From contig CAZMOZ010000009.1 in assembly GCA_964568145.1 (NCBI GenBank), positions 117,207 to 181,206 on the forward strand: a stretch of DNA of 64,000 bases. The letters are read 5' to 3'. The translations under genes and the position numbers were made by a program. The notes under the pieces were generated by a model that was not told where the DNA came from, ran no database searches, and was given only the letters and a program-made list of their open reading frames with translations. This document shows positions 52,369-60,469 of this stretch, in pieces. Every line of letters starts with the position of its first letter. Position 1 is the first letter of the stretch. The DNA is from DSVZ01 sp964568145 (GTDB taxonomy: Bacteria; Verrucomicrobiota; Verrucomicrobiia; Limisphaerales; J093).

Positions 52369-53673
52369 ATGGTTTACCAAGATGTTAGCGAACCCATTCC
52401 GCCGCCCAGCCCCCATGACGATGGCCGGGCTTTGCGGCGCACCCTCCTGATCGTTGACGACGAGGAGGGCCCCCGCGAGGCGTTGCGGCACATCTTTGAA
52501 ACCGACTACCGGGTCCTGGTGGCCGGCGACGGCTACGAAGCCCTCGAAGCCGTGGGACGCGAGCGCGTGGACGCCGCGGTCCTGGATCTTTGCATGGCGG
52601 GCATGTCCGGCATCGAGGCGCTCGAGCGCATCAAGCTCCAGTATCCCGAAATCGAGGTCATGCTCCTCACCGGCTACGCCGCCCTCGAATCCGCCCAGGA
52701 TGCCTTGCGACTGGGTGCCGCCGAATACCTCGCCAAGCCGTGCGATCTGGTCACGCTGCGCGCCGCCGTGGCGCGGCTCATCGAGCGGCGCATCGAGGCC
52801 GAGCGCCGCACCGCCAGCCTGGCCGAGGCCCACGCGCTCCAGCGCGAGCTGGACGAATTGCGCCGGCGCGAAGAACGCCTCACCGCCCAGACCGAGATTT
52901 ACAGCGGGGTGCTCCACGACATCAACAAGCCGCTCACGGTCATCGTGGGCCTGACCTCCCTGCTCACCCGTCAGTTGCGCGAGACCACGGCGCTCGAAGG
53001 CAAGGCCATGAAGGCCTTCAGCGAGCGGCTGCACGCCGTGGCCAAGCAGGCGGACAACGTCGCCGAGGTGGTCCAGCGCTACCTCAGCCTGCTGCGCCAG
53101 AGCCGGGTCGAGTCCAACCGCGCCAGCACCAACCGGCTCCTGTTGGATTTGCGCGAACTCCTCCAGGCTTATCCCGCGCTGACTGATCGCCGCCTGAACT
53201 TCGCCTTCCTGCCGGAAGACCTGGAAATCCGCGCCCACGGCACGGACGTGATCCAGATGCTGCTCAATCTGGCCTTGAACGCCCTCCAGGCGGCGGCGCC
53301 CAGCACCGCCGTCCACATTGGTGTGCAGCCGTTCCCCGACCTGGCCGCCGTGCTCAAGCAAGCCGGCGTCACGGAAGACCGGGTGCTGCGCGCCGCCGAT
53401 TTCGACGCTCACGCGCCGCTGCTCGGTTTCCGCGTGTCGGACTCCGGACCCGGCATGCCCGCCGAGGTGCTGGAACGGCTCCTGGAAACCCGGCCGCCGG
53501 CCACGGAAACGCCGCGCCGCCGCGGCCTGGGGCTGAGCTTCGTCAAGCGCCTCATTCTGCTGAACAGCGGCGCGCTGGTCGTGCAGATGGCCCCCGGCCA
53601 GGGCACGACGGTCACGCTGCTGCTGCCGCTGTGGTCGCCCGGCCCGTCCAGGGGCCCCGCCCCGAAGCCCTGA
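52369..53673 (+). CDS. Response regulator fused to histidine kinase, PhcR/PhcQ-like
   Basis: The 434-residue protein has a receiver domain with IVDDEEG, phospho-acceptor Asp73 (AVLDLCMAGMSG) and lysine in YLAKPCD. A coiled linker rich in glutamate and arginine follows (about 137-172), then a HisKA unit with VLHDINKPLTVIVGL (His183), and an ATPase domain with DSGPGMPAEVLERLLE and RGLGLSFVKRL. No DNA-binding domain is present. It is separated from the previous gene by 107 bases with a possible small hairpin, so it may have its own promoter. It ends the cluster. Confidence 0.87.
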   Translation: MVYQDVSEPIPPPSPHDDGRALRRTLLIVDDEEGPREALRHIFETDYRVLVAGDGYEALEAVGRERVDAAVLDLCMAGMSGIEALERIKLQYPEIEVMLLTGYAALESAQDALRLGAAEYLAKPCDLVTLRAAVARLIERRIEAERRTASLAEAHALQRELDELRRREERLTAQTEIYSGVLHDINKPLTVIVGLTSLLTRQLRETTALEGKAMKAFSERLHAVAKQADNVAEVVQRYLSLLRQSRVESNRASTNRLLLDLRELLQAYPALTDRRLNFAFLPEDLEIRAHGTDVIQMLLNLALNALQAAAPSTAVHIGVQPFPDLAAVLKQAGVTEDRVLRAADFDAHAPLLGFRVSDSGPGMPAEVLERLLETRPPATETPRRRGLGLSFVKRLILLNSGALVVQMAPGQGTTVTLLLPLWSPGPSRGPAPKP

Positions 53674-53696
53674 TTTGCCTCCGCGTTCAGGCGGCT

Positions 53697-53765
53697 CAAC
53701 CCGAAAACCGAAGTTGGCTATGGCGCAGTGCGTCCCGCCTGCCCAACTTCGATTTTCGGATTCAA
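53697..53765. repeat. Palindromic intergenic element, copy 9, between convergent genes
   Basis: The arms CCCGAAAACCGAAGTTGGC and CCAACTTCGATTTTCGGA flank the core in the orientation of copies 1, 2, 4 and 5. It lies 23 bases after the last regulator gene and about 50 bases before the convergent aldehyde dehydrogenase stop. Confidence 0.82.
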
Positions 53766-53815
53766 ACCGCCGGGCCACTTCGGCCCGGTCTGCCGCGCCC
53801 CTCACGGCGGCGGAA

Positions 53816-55252
53816 TCACCACGCCCGCTCGATGGACCGGCGTTTCCACAGAAACTCGAACAGGTTGCCCTCGTGCGGCTGGTCCCAGGAAATCTTCATC
53901 GTCGAAACGGGACCAATGTTCAGCCGGTCAATCTCCGGGTACGCCTCCAGTTGCTCGATGAAGGCCGGGTCCTTGGTGATGGCGGTGCAGGCCAGCGTGT
54001 AGCCGATCCGCACCAGCATCTCGCTCTGAGGCATCTCCACAACGCTGGCGTACGGGCAGAGATATTCCCGGTTCGCCAGCGGATGGTCGAAGCTGTCGCA
54101 CCGGACAATCGTGGGCCGCAGATACACGCCGCCTTCAAACACCACCCGGCGCGGGCCGTCGCGATACCGCGCCGTCACGTCCTCCGCGCCGGGCGTCCGC
54201 AGGCCTTCCTCGATCTGCGCGTCAATGAACTCGGCCATCTTCGGATTCGCGAAGCCGCTCAACCGCGCCGCGGGATCGTCGGGCCGCGTCGGCCGCACCG
54301 GACCCAGCTCGCGGGCCAGCGCGTCCGCGATCGCCGCGCCGTGCCGGGGCACCACCACGGCGCTGGCGTTGATGCACGAGCGCCCGCCGTTGTCGCTGAT
54401 CGAGTGGACCAGCACGTCCAGGTGATCCGGCCAGGATTCGATGCAGTCCTCGCCGATGAGGACCTTGCTCCAGCCCGGCCCGTGAATCTGGATGGCCGGG
54501 TTGCCGGCGTACTGTTGGGTGGTGGACTTGTCGCCGAAGATGAGCGCGCGCCCGCACTGGTTCAGTATCGTCGCCGCGCCGTCGTGGTCGGTCGGGTAAA
54601 AGCCAAAGGCCGCGGCCGGCGCGCCGGCGGCGAGGAAGGCTTGGATGAGCCGGTATGGCGTCCACGGTTCCTCCTTGCCGGGCTTGATGACCACCGGCGT
54701 CTTGAGCGCGAGGGCCGGCAGCCAGAGCGAATTCACCGCCGGGGAATTGCTCGGCATGACGAGCCCCAGCGCCTGCGCGGTGGGCACGAAGCTCAGCCGC
54801 GTGCCGAACTGCTCGCCGTAGCCGCGGTCCAGGATGGCCAGGTCCAGGCCGCGCGACAGGCCGTTGAGCACGGTCGGCAGATTCGTCAGCGCGTCATGAA
54901 TCTTCGTCAGGTTGCGCCGGACCATGACGTGCGGCAGGCCGCTGGTGGCGCTGAGCGTGGCCACGTAATCGTCGGCCGACTGTGTGTGCCCCTGGTCGCC
55001 CAGCGGCAGCGTGCCGTTCAGAAACAGCTCGCCGGCCGTGCGGGAGAGCTCGAGGAGTTGCGCCACGGTGAAGGACTTCAATGCGGCGCGGCTGGCGGCG
55101 AGCTTCGCGAGGTCGCGGCGCACCAGGCCGCCGTTGACCTGCGAGACCAGCGCCTTCACCTCGCCGGTGCGGTGGTCCTTCACCTCGATCTTGTCGAGGC
55201 TCTCGTAAGCGCGGCCCAGTCGCAGGACCGGCAGATGCGGGATGTTGCTCAT
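53816..55252 (-). CDS. Aldehyde dehydrogenase-family protein
   Basis: The 478-residue protein has the aldehyde dehydrogenase fold: LGLVMPSNSPAVNSLWLPALALKTPVVIKPG forms the cofactor site, and the catalytic cysteine is in DNGGRSCINAS (about C293). The usual upstream glutamate motif (ELGG) is not clear, which recalls the acyl-CoA reductase-like branches rather than standard members. The end of the protein (GNLFEFLWKRRS) is close to known phenylalanine-rich C-terminal ends. It lies next to, and facing, the signalling cluster. Which aldehyde or acyl group it handles is unknown. Confidence 0.85.
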   Translation of the reverse strand: MSNIPHLPVLRLGRAYESLDKIEVKDHRTGEVKALVSQVNGGLVRRDLAKLAASRAALKSFTVAQLLELSRTAGELFLNGTLPLGDQGHTQSADDYVATLSATSGLPHVMVRRNLTKIHDALTNLPTVLNGLSRGLDLAILDRGYGEQFGTRLSFVPTAQALGLVMPSNSPAVNSLWLPALALKTPVVIKPGKEEPWTPYRLIQAFLAAGAPAAAFGFYPTDHDGAATILNQCGRALIFGDKSTTQQYAGNPAIQIHGPGWSKVLIGEDCIESWPDHLDVLVHSISDNGGRSCINASAVVVPRHGAAIADALARELGPVRPTRPDDPAARLSGFANPKMAEFIDAQIEEGLRTPGAEDVTARYRDGPRRVVFEGGVYLRPTIVRCDSFDHPLANREYLCPYASVVEMPQSEMLVRIGYTLACTAITKDPAFIEQLEAYPEIDRLNIGPVSTMKISWDQPHEGNLFEFLWKRRSIERAW

Positions 55253-55472
55253 GGCACGAAACAGACGACGAAAGTAGCGGGGTTTCGGCCGCTGGCCAGC
55301 GAGGAATGCCGGGGCGTGCGGCTCGCGGCGCTGTCTGAGGCAGCGGCAACCATCCCGGCTGCGGGTAAGGACGGCATCCTGCCGGCCGGAATTCGGTTCG
55401 AGCGCGGGTGTAACCGTCCGCGTCCCGTGCCGTGCTGGGGTGCGGCGCTACAGGCGGCACGGACCGCCGGAA

Positions 55473-55859
55473 TCACTGCGGCTTGTTGCCCAGCCGCTGG
55501 ATGCCCAGCCAGGCCAGCAGTCCCGCGCCGATGGCCGTGCCGCCCACCGAGAAGGGCACCGCGGCAATCGCCCCCAGCAGCGCGGCCCAGCCTAGTGCTC
55601 GGGCCGGGGATTGCCCGAGACTGCGGCGATGCAAAATCAGCGTCGGCACAAAGACCGACAGGAAGGCCGCCGGAATCGTCACCACCCACGTCACCACCGC
55701 CCAATCGGCCACGTTCCAGAGGTTGTCCACCACCAGCAGGATCAACGCCGCCAGCGGATGCACCGGCGGTTTGGCGCTGGCGGGTCGCGCGCGTTCCTCG
55801 CGCGGCCCCGCGGCATCCGACACGACTTCGACGTCTATGACCGGCGGCTTGTCCATCAT
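55473..55859 (-). CDS. Small membrane protein of unknown function
   Basis: The 128-residue protein has a polar N-terminal region of about 33 residues, then hydrophobic segments (PLAALILLVVDNLWNVADWAV; TWVVTIPAAFLSVFVPTLIL; ALLGAIAAVPFSVGGTAIGAGLLAWLG spans two). This suggests three or four membrane passes. No family motif is recognised. Starts at 55859 and 55856 are both ATG. It is downstream of nothing in the same direction, so it is probably a single-gene unit. Confidence 0.62.
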   Translation of the reverse strand: MMDKPPVIDVEVVSDAAGPREERARPASAKPPVHPLAALILLVVDNLWNVADWAVVTWVVTIPAAFLSVFVPTLILHRRSLGQSPARALGWAALLGAIAAVPFSVGGTAIGAGLLAWLGIQRLGNKPQ

Positions 55860-55982
55860 GAACCGGCGTTCTGTGGCATGTATAGCCGCCGTGACCGGCA
55901 GGTCAACCTCGCGGCGGTGCTGTCCGCGTTTGGCGACGGTGACTTTGTGCCGAACCAGCCTTCAGGAGCAAACAGGCCGGGT

Positions 55983-56012
55983 TTGACAGAACCACACCAC
56001 TTAGCATTCTAA
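55983..56012 (+). promoter_or_regulatory. Sigma-70-like promoter candidate
   Basis: A perfect TTGACA (55983-55988) is followed after 18 bases by TTCTAA (56007-56012). It lies about 183 bases before the pseudopilin gene, in a 335-base gap with no gene. The -10 match is only partial. Confidence 0.3.
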
Positions 56013-56194
56013 ACCTCGGTGAAAGCCTTCCCCCACCGCGACGCCCGCATTGGGCAAAGCCCGCTGGCGGACTTGGCAACCTGCGGCTTCGCCCGCTCCA
56101 CGGGAAGGGGCTTTCCCGGCGCGAACCCGGGCCGGCTTGCGCTCAAGGTCCGCCCCGCTGTCCCCAGCACGATTCCGTCACTCACCGAACTTCC

Positions 56195-56977
56195 ATGAGC
56201 GCTTCCCAAACCCTTGACCGCAATCTGCGGAGCCCCGCCGGCCTTCCCGGTTGCTGTCGCCGCGGCTTCACCTTGATCGAGCTGCTGGTGGTCATCGCCA
56301 TCATCGCCATCCTGGCGGGGATGCTCCTGCCGGCGCTGGCGCGGGCCCGGGGCAAGGCCAACCGCGCCTTCTGCCTGAACAACAACAAGCAGATGGGGCT
56401 GGCCTCGACCCTGTACGGCAACGACTTCAACGACCACATCCCGCGCATGCTCAACTGGGGCAAGGCCTGGGGGCAGAGCTACAAGATCGGGGACAAGTGG
56501 ATGCCGGAGATGTTCGAGCCGTACATCGGCACCAACACCGTCAAGCCCAAGACCACCGAGCGCACCAAGCACCGCCCGGCCCCGGGCCTGTACGCGTGCC
56601 CCTCCGGCCTCAAGGCCCGGATCGTGGTCAAGGGCTCGAACGACGACAACTTTGGCCGGGACTTTTTCTTCGACAACGACGGCGTCAGCTACGTGTGGTC
56701 GCACATCTATTACGACCCGTGGAAGCAGGCCTACGGCGAAAAGCCCATCAGCGGGCGCAAGGCCAGCGACGTGAAGAACCCCACCAAGGCGGTGTTGATC
56801 TGGGAAATCCCGTATCACCGGGCGCAAAACATGCCGCACGAAAACGGCATGAACGTGGTCATGGCCGACAACAGCGCCCGGCGCCTGCCCGGCAACCCCA
56901 AGGAAACGGACTGGTGGCTCAACCACAGCTTCGAAGGCTGGGATACCGACCAGCCGCCGCCGGACAAACCGTTGTGA
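56195..56977 (+). CDS. Pseudopilin-like secreted protein (DUF1559 type)
   Basis: The 260-residue protein carries the prepilin-like N-terminus FTLIELLVVIAIIAILAGML after a 24-residue basic leader, with the glutamate at +5. The soluble domain has NNNKQMGLASTLYGNDF, a CPSGLKARIVVKG cysteine site and the C-terminal GMNVVMADNSARRLPG motif of this group. The two pseudopilin-like proteins in the window are related only in the leader and the end motif. Roles of such proteins in Verrucomicrobia are not established; surface assembly or secretion is inferred. Confidence 0.85.
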   Translation: MSASQTLDRNLRSPAGLPGCCRRGFTLIELLVVIAIIAILAGMLLPALARARGKANRAFCLNNNKQMGLASTLYGNDFNDHIPRMLNWGKAWGQSYKIGDKWMPEMFEPYIGTNTVKPKTTERTKHRPAPGLYACPSGLKARIVVKGSNDDNFGRDFFFDNDGVSYVWSHIYYDPWKQAYGEKPISGRKASDVKNPTKAVLIWEIPYHRAQNMPHENGMNVVMADNSARRLPGNPKETDWWLNHSFEGWDTDQPPPDKPL

Positions 56978-57012
56978 CCGGCCGTTGAATCATGGCCACG
57001 CCACCCCGTCTT

Positions 57013-57047
57013 CCCTCAAACCTCAAACCTCGCACCCCGCACCTCGT
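57013..57047. repeat. 7-base periodic array
   Basis: Five heptamers in tandem: CCCTCAA, ACCTCAA, ACCTCGC, ACCCCGC, ACCTCGT. It lies directly before the epimerase remnant. Confidence 0.65.
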
Positions 57048-57054
57048 GCCGAAG

Positions 57055-57410
57055 ATGAAAAATCGGCTTCCACACCGACGCCTTCAACTCCGCCTATTGG
57101 TCCTTCGAGAAATGTCTCGAATGGGCCAGGCGCAACGACGTCCACTACATCGAGTGCGGCCTCATTGACGGCGTGAGCTGGATTCACGGCCTGGGCTACT
57201 AGCCGCACGTCGCGCTCTACGAAGACCCCGTGCTGCTCCGCCGCAAGATGGACCAGTACGGCGTGCGATTCTCGCAGGTGGACGCCGCGTACCTGCTCTC
57301 CCAGGATGCTGAGCATGGAGTGCGAGGGCGCCAGCGGACCGATGATCGAGCAGTCGCTGGCCTGGCTGCGCGGCACGCTCAAGGAACTGGGCATCGCCGA
57401 AGAGGCTTGA
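57055..57410 (+). pseudogene. Sugar phosphate isomerase/epimerase remnant
   Basis: The conceptual reading gives KIGFHTDAFNSAYWSFEKCL, then YIECGLIDGVSWIHGLGY, then LLRRKMDQYGVRFSQVDAAYLLS, then SMECEGASGPMIEQSLAWLRG. These are the start and end of a TIM-barrel epimerase of about 290 residues. Three lesions are visible: one extra A near the ATG, a TAG at 57200-57202 where tyrosine is expected, and loss of the middle two thirds with a frame change near 57307. It lies just before a Gfo/Idh/MocA oxidoreductase, a usual partner of such epimerases. Confidence 0.82.
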
Positions 57411-57462
57411 ATCTCCGGCCCGGATCGCAAACAAATCCATCCGTCACCTCCAAATCATCGCC

Positions 57463-58806
57463 ATGAACGCCGAAACCACCCCCAGCGCGGTCACCCGCCG
57501 CAACTTTTTGAAAACCTCCGCCAGCGCCGCCGCCACGGCCAGCCTCGCCAGCCTGAGCGTCGCCCGGTTCGCCCACGCCGCCGGCAGCGACGTGCTGCGC
57601 GTGGGACTCATCGGCGCCGGCGGCCGCAACACAGGCGCCGGCGCCCAGGCCCTCAAAGCCGACAAGGGCACCCGGTTGGTCGCCATCTGCGACATCTTCA
57701 TGGACCGCGTCAAAAACGCGCGCGAGTACATCCGCGCCGAGCTGGCCAAGGACGGCCGCGCCGACGCCGCGCAGGTGCCGGACGCGCAGTGCTTCGCCGG
57801 CTTCGACGCCTACAAGCAGGTCATCGAGCTGAGCGACGTGGTCTGCATCGCCAACGCGGCCAAGTTCCACCCGCTCCAGTCGCTGGCGGCCATCCAGGCG
57901 GGCCGGCACGTCTTCGTGGAGAAACCGCACGGCATTGACCCTTACACGGTCAAGATGATGCGCCGGGCCTGCGACCTGGCGCGCGAGAAGAAGCTCAGCG
58001 TCGTTTCCGGCCTGCACAGCCGTTACCACCCCGGCTACGCCGAGACCATCCAACGCGTGCACGACGGCGCCATCGGCCAGATCGTGAGCATCGAGGAGAA
58101 CTTCCTGCGCGCGCCGTACGGCGTCACCGAGCGCAAGCCCGGGCTGACCGAGTTGCAGTGGCAGTGCAGCACCCAGTACCACTTCCGCTGGCTGTCCGGC
58201 GACGACGTGCCGCAGTCGCTCGTCCACAACATGGACCGCGCGCGCTGGGCGTTGAAGGAGCTGAACCCGGTGAAGTGCCACGGCTTGGGCGGACGGTCTT
58301 CGATGACCGAACCGATCTACGGCGACGTCTTCGACCACCACTCGGTGATCTACGAGTTCCCCAATGGCGTGCGGGTGTACGCCTTCTGCCGCACCACCAC
58401 CGGCTGCTACGATGAGGACTCGAGCCTGATCTTCGGCAGCAAGGGCGTGGCCAACGTCAAGGCCTGCCGCATCACCGGCGAGACCCGCTGGCGCTGGCAA
58501 CCGGCGAGCAACGACCCGCACCAGGTGGATCCGTACCAGATCGAGCACGACCGCCTCTTCGCCGGCATCCGCGCCGGCCGGCCCGTGAACAACGGCGACT
58601 ACCTCGTGGACAGCACCATGACGACCGTCATGGGCCAGATCTCGTGCTACACCGGCAAGGAAGTCGCGTGGGACCAGATCAACGCCTCGGACTTCTACTA
58701 CAACAACAAGCCCGAGGACTGCCACGATGGCATGGAACCGCCGGTCAAACCCGGCCCCGACGGCAGCTACCCCGTGCCCATCCCGGGCCGGACGCAGATG
58801 ATTTGA
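57463..58806 (+). CDS. Exported Gfo/Idh/MocA-family oxidoreductase
   Basis: The 447-residue protein has a twin-arginine signal (TRRNFLKTSASAAATA), so it is exported folded, probably with its cofactor. The Rossmann part has VGLIGAGGRNTGAGAQ, then GRHVFVEKPHGIDP with the catalytic lysine. The substrate domain contains LVHNMDRARWALKELNPVKCHG. Such enzymes oxidise or reduce sugars with NAD(P). It is followed by GH43 and ThuA genes and preceded by an epimerase remnant, so a sugar-degradation role is likely. Confidence 0.9.
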   Translation: MNAETTPSAVTRRNFLKTSASAAATASLASLSVARFAHAAGSDVLRVGLIGAGGRNTGAGAQALKADKGTRLVAICDIFMDRVKNAREYIRAELAKDGRADAAQVPDAQCFAGFDAYKQVIELSDVVCIANAAKFHPLQSLAAIQAGRHVFVEKPHGIDPYTVKMMRRACDLAREKKLSVVSGLHSRYHPGYAETIQRVHDGAIGQIVSIEENFLRAPYGVTERKPGLTELQWQCSTQYHFRWLSGDDVPQSLVHNMDRARWALKELNPVKCHGLGGRSSMTEPIYGDVFDHHSVIYEFPNGVRVYAFCRTTTGCYDEDSSLIFGSKGVANVKACRITGETRWRWQPASNDPHQVDPYQIEHDRLFAGIRAGRPVNNGDYLVDSTMTTVMGQISCYTGKEVAWDQINASDFYYNNKPEDCHDGMEPPVKPGPDGSYPVPIPGRTQMI

Positions 58807-58864
58807 ACGGACGCCTCCCTTGAGGAGGCGAGACTCATCCTTGCCGCGCGCAAGCCAAGGTCGC

Positions 58865-60469
58865 ATGGTCCCGGCGATGTGCCTTCCCCTGCGATTCCTG
58901 GTGCCGGCGCTGGGGCTGGCGGCGCTCCTGGCCTCGATAGACGGACGCGCCGCCCGCAATCCCTTGCTCTGGCTGGACCTGCCGGACCTGGCGGTCATCC
59001 GCGTCGGCGACAGCTACTACGTGAGCAGCACCACCATGCACCTCAGCCCGGGCTTGCCCATCCTGAAGTCCCGCGACCTGGTCCGGTGGGAACTGGTGAG
59101 CTATGCCTACGACACCTTGGCCGACAACGACGCCCTGACCCTGCAAAACGGCCGCAACGCTTACGGCGCCGGTTCTTGGGCCAGCAGCCTGCGCCATCAC
59201 GACGGCGTGTTTTACGTCACCACCTTTTCCTCCACCACCGGCCAGACCCACGTGTACCGCACCCGCGACCCGGAGCGCGGCCCCTGGCAGGCCAACGCCT
59301 TCCGCCCCGCGCTGCACGACCACTCGCTGCACTTCGAGGAGGACGGCCGGGTGTTCATGGTGTACGGCAGCGGCGACATCCGCCTGGTCGAGCTTACGCC
59401 CGAGCTGACCGGCCTCAAACCCGGTGGCCTGCACCAGGTGATCATCACCAATGCCAGCCGCGTAGCCGGCCCGAACATCGGCCTGCCCGCCGAAGGCGCG
59501 CAGTTGCGCAAAATCCACGGCAAATACTACCTGAACCTCATCACCTGGCCGCGCGGCGGGATGCGCACCCAGTTGATTTTCCGGGCCGACCAATTGACCG
59601 GGCCCTATGAAGGCCGCGTCGCCCTCCAACACGCGGGCATCGCCCAAGGCGGCCTGATTGATACCCCCGCCGGCGACTGGTACGCGTTGCTCTTCCAAGA
59701 TCACGGCGCCGTGGGGCGGATTCCTTACCTGGTGCCGGTGCGCTGGGAGGATGACTGGCCGGTGTACGGCGTGGACGGACGCGTGCCGGAAACCCTGGAC
59801 ATCCCCGGCGCCACGAATGCCCTCGCCAACCTGGTCACTTCCGACGAATTTAGCCGCGAAGCGGGCGAGCCGCCGCTGCCCCTTGCCTGGCAGTGGAACC
59901 ACAACCCCGACCCACGTTTCTGGTCGCTCACCGCGCGGCCGGGCTGGTTGCGGTTGACTGCCGGTCGCGTGGACCCCGGTTTCCTTCAGGCCAGAAACAC
60001 CCTCACCCAGCGCACCTTTGGCCCGGAGTGCGCCGCCATCACCGTCCTGGACGCCTCCGGCATGAAGCCGGGCGACTGTGCGGGGCTGGCCCTGCTGCAA
60101 CGGCGCTTCGGCCTGGTGGGGGTCCAGCAGGAAGACGACGCCCGCTGGCTGGTCATGGTCAGCGCGGAATCCGACCAACCTGAGGAGGTCGAGCGTGTGC
60201 CGCTCTCCGGCTCCACGGTGTGGCTCGGCGCCGCCTGCGACTTCAAAAACCGCGCCGACGTGGGCCGCTTTTACTTCAGCTCGGACGGCCGGCAATGGAC
60301 CGCCATCGGCCGGCCCCTGCGCATGACTTACACCCTGCCGCACTTCATGGGCTACCGGTTTGCCCTGTTCCACTATGCCACCCGTACCACCGGCGGTTGG
60401 GCGGACTTTGACTTTTTCCGCCTTTCCGAACGCCTGCCGGCCACGAACCCACCCCCTCCCCGATCATGA
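58865..60469 (+). CDS. Secreted GH43-like beta-xylosidase/arabinofuranosidase
   Basis: The 534-residue protein has a signal peptide (LRFLVPALGLAALLASIDG) and a five-bladed beta-propeller region of GH43 type over about residues 30-320: DLPDLAVIRVGDSYYVSSTTMH holds the catalytic aspartate. GSWASSLRHHDGVFYVTTF follows, and EGAQLRKIHGKYYLNLI has the acidic residue of the active site. A C-terminal beta-sandwich domain follows (about 340-534), as in xylosidases of this family. The ATG at 58865 was chosen; 58877 is possible. The ThuA gene overlaps its stop in an ATGA. Confidence 0.9.
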   Translation: MVPAMCLPLRFLVPALGLAALLASIDGRAARNPLLWLDLPDLAVIRVGDSYYVSSTTMHLSPGLPILKSRDLVRWELVSYAYDTLADNDALTLQNGRNAYGAGSWASSLRHHDGVFYVTTFSSTTGQTHVYRTRDPERGPWQANAFRPALHDHSLHFEEDGRVFMVYGSGDIRLVELTPELTGLKPGGLHQVIITNASRVAGPNIGLPAEGAQLRKIHGKYYLNLITWPRGGMRTQLIFRADQLTGPYEGRVALQHAGIAQGGLIDTPAGDWYALLFQDHGAVGRIPYLVPVRWEDDWPVYGVDGRVPETLDIPGATNALANLVTSDEFSREAGEPPLPLAWQWNHNPDPRFWSLTARPGWLRLTAGRVDPGFLQARNTLTQRTFGPECAAITVLDASGMKPGDCAGLALLQRRFGLVGVQQEDDARWLVMVSAESDQPEEVERVPLSGSTVWLGAACDFKNRADVGRFYFSSDGRQWTAIGRPLRMTYTLPHFMGYRFALFHYATRTTGGWADFDFFRLSERLPATNPPPPRS

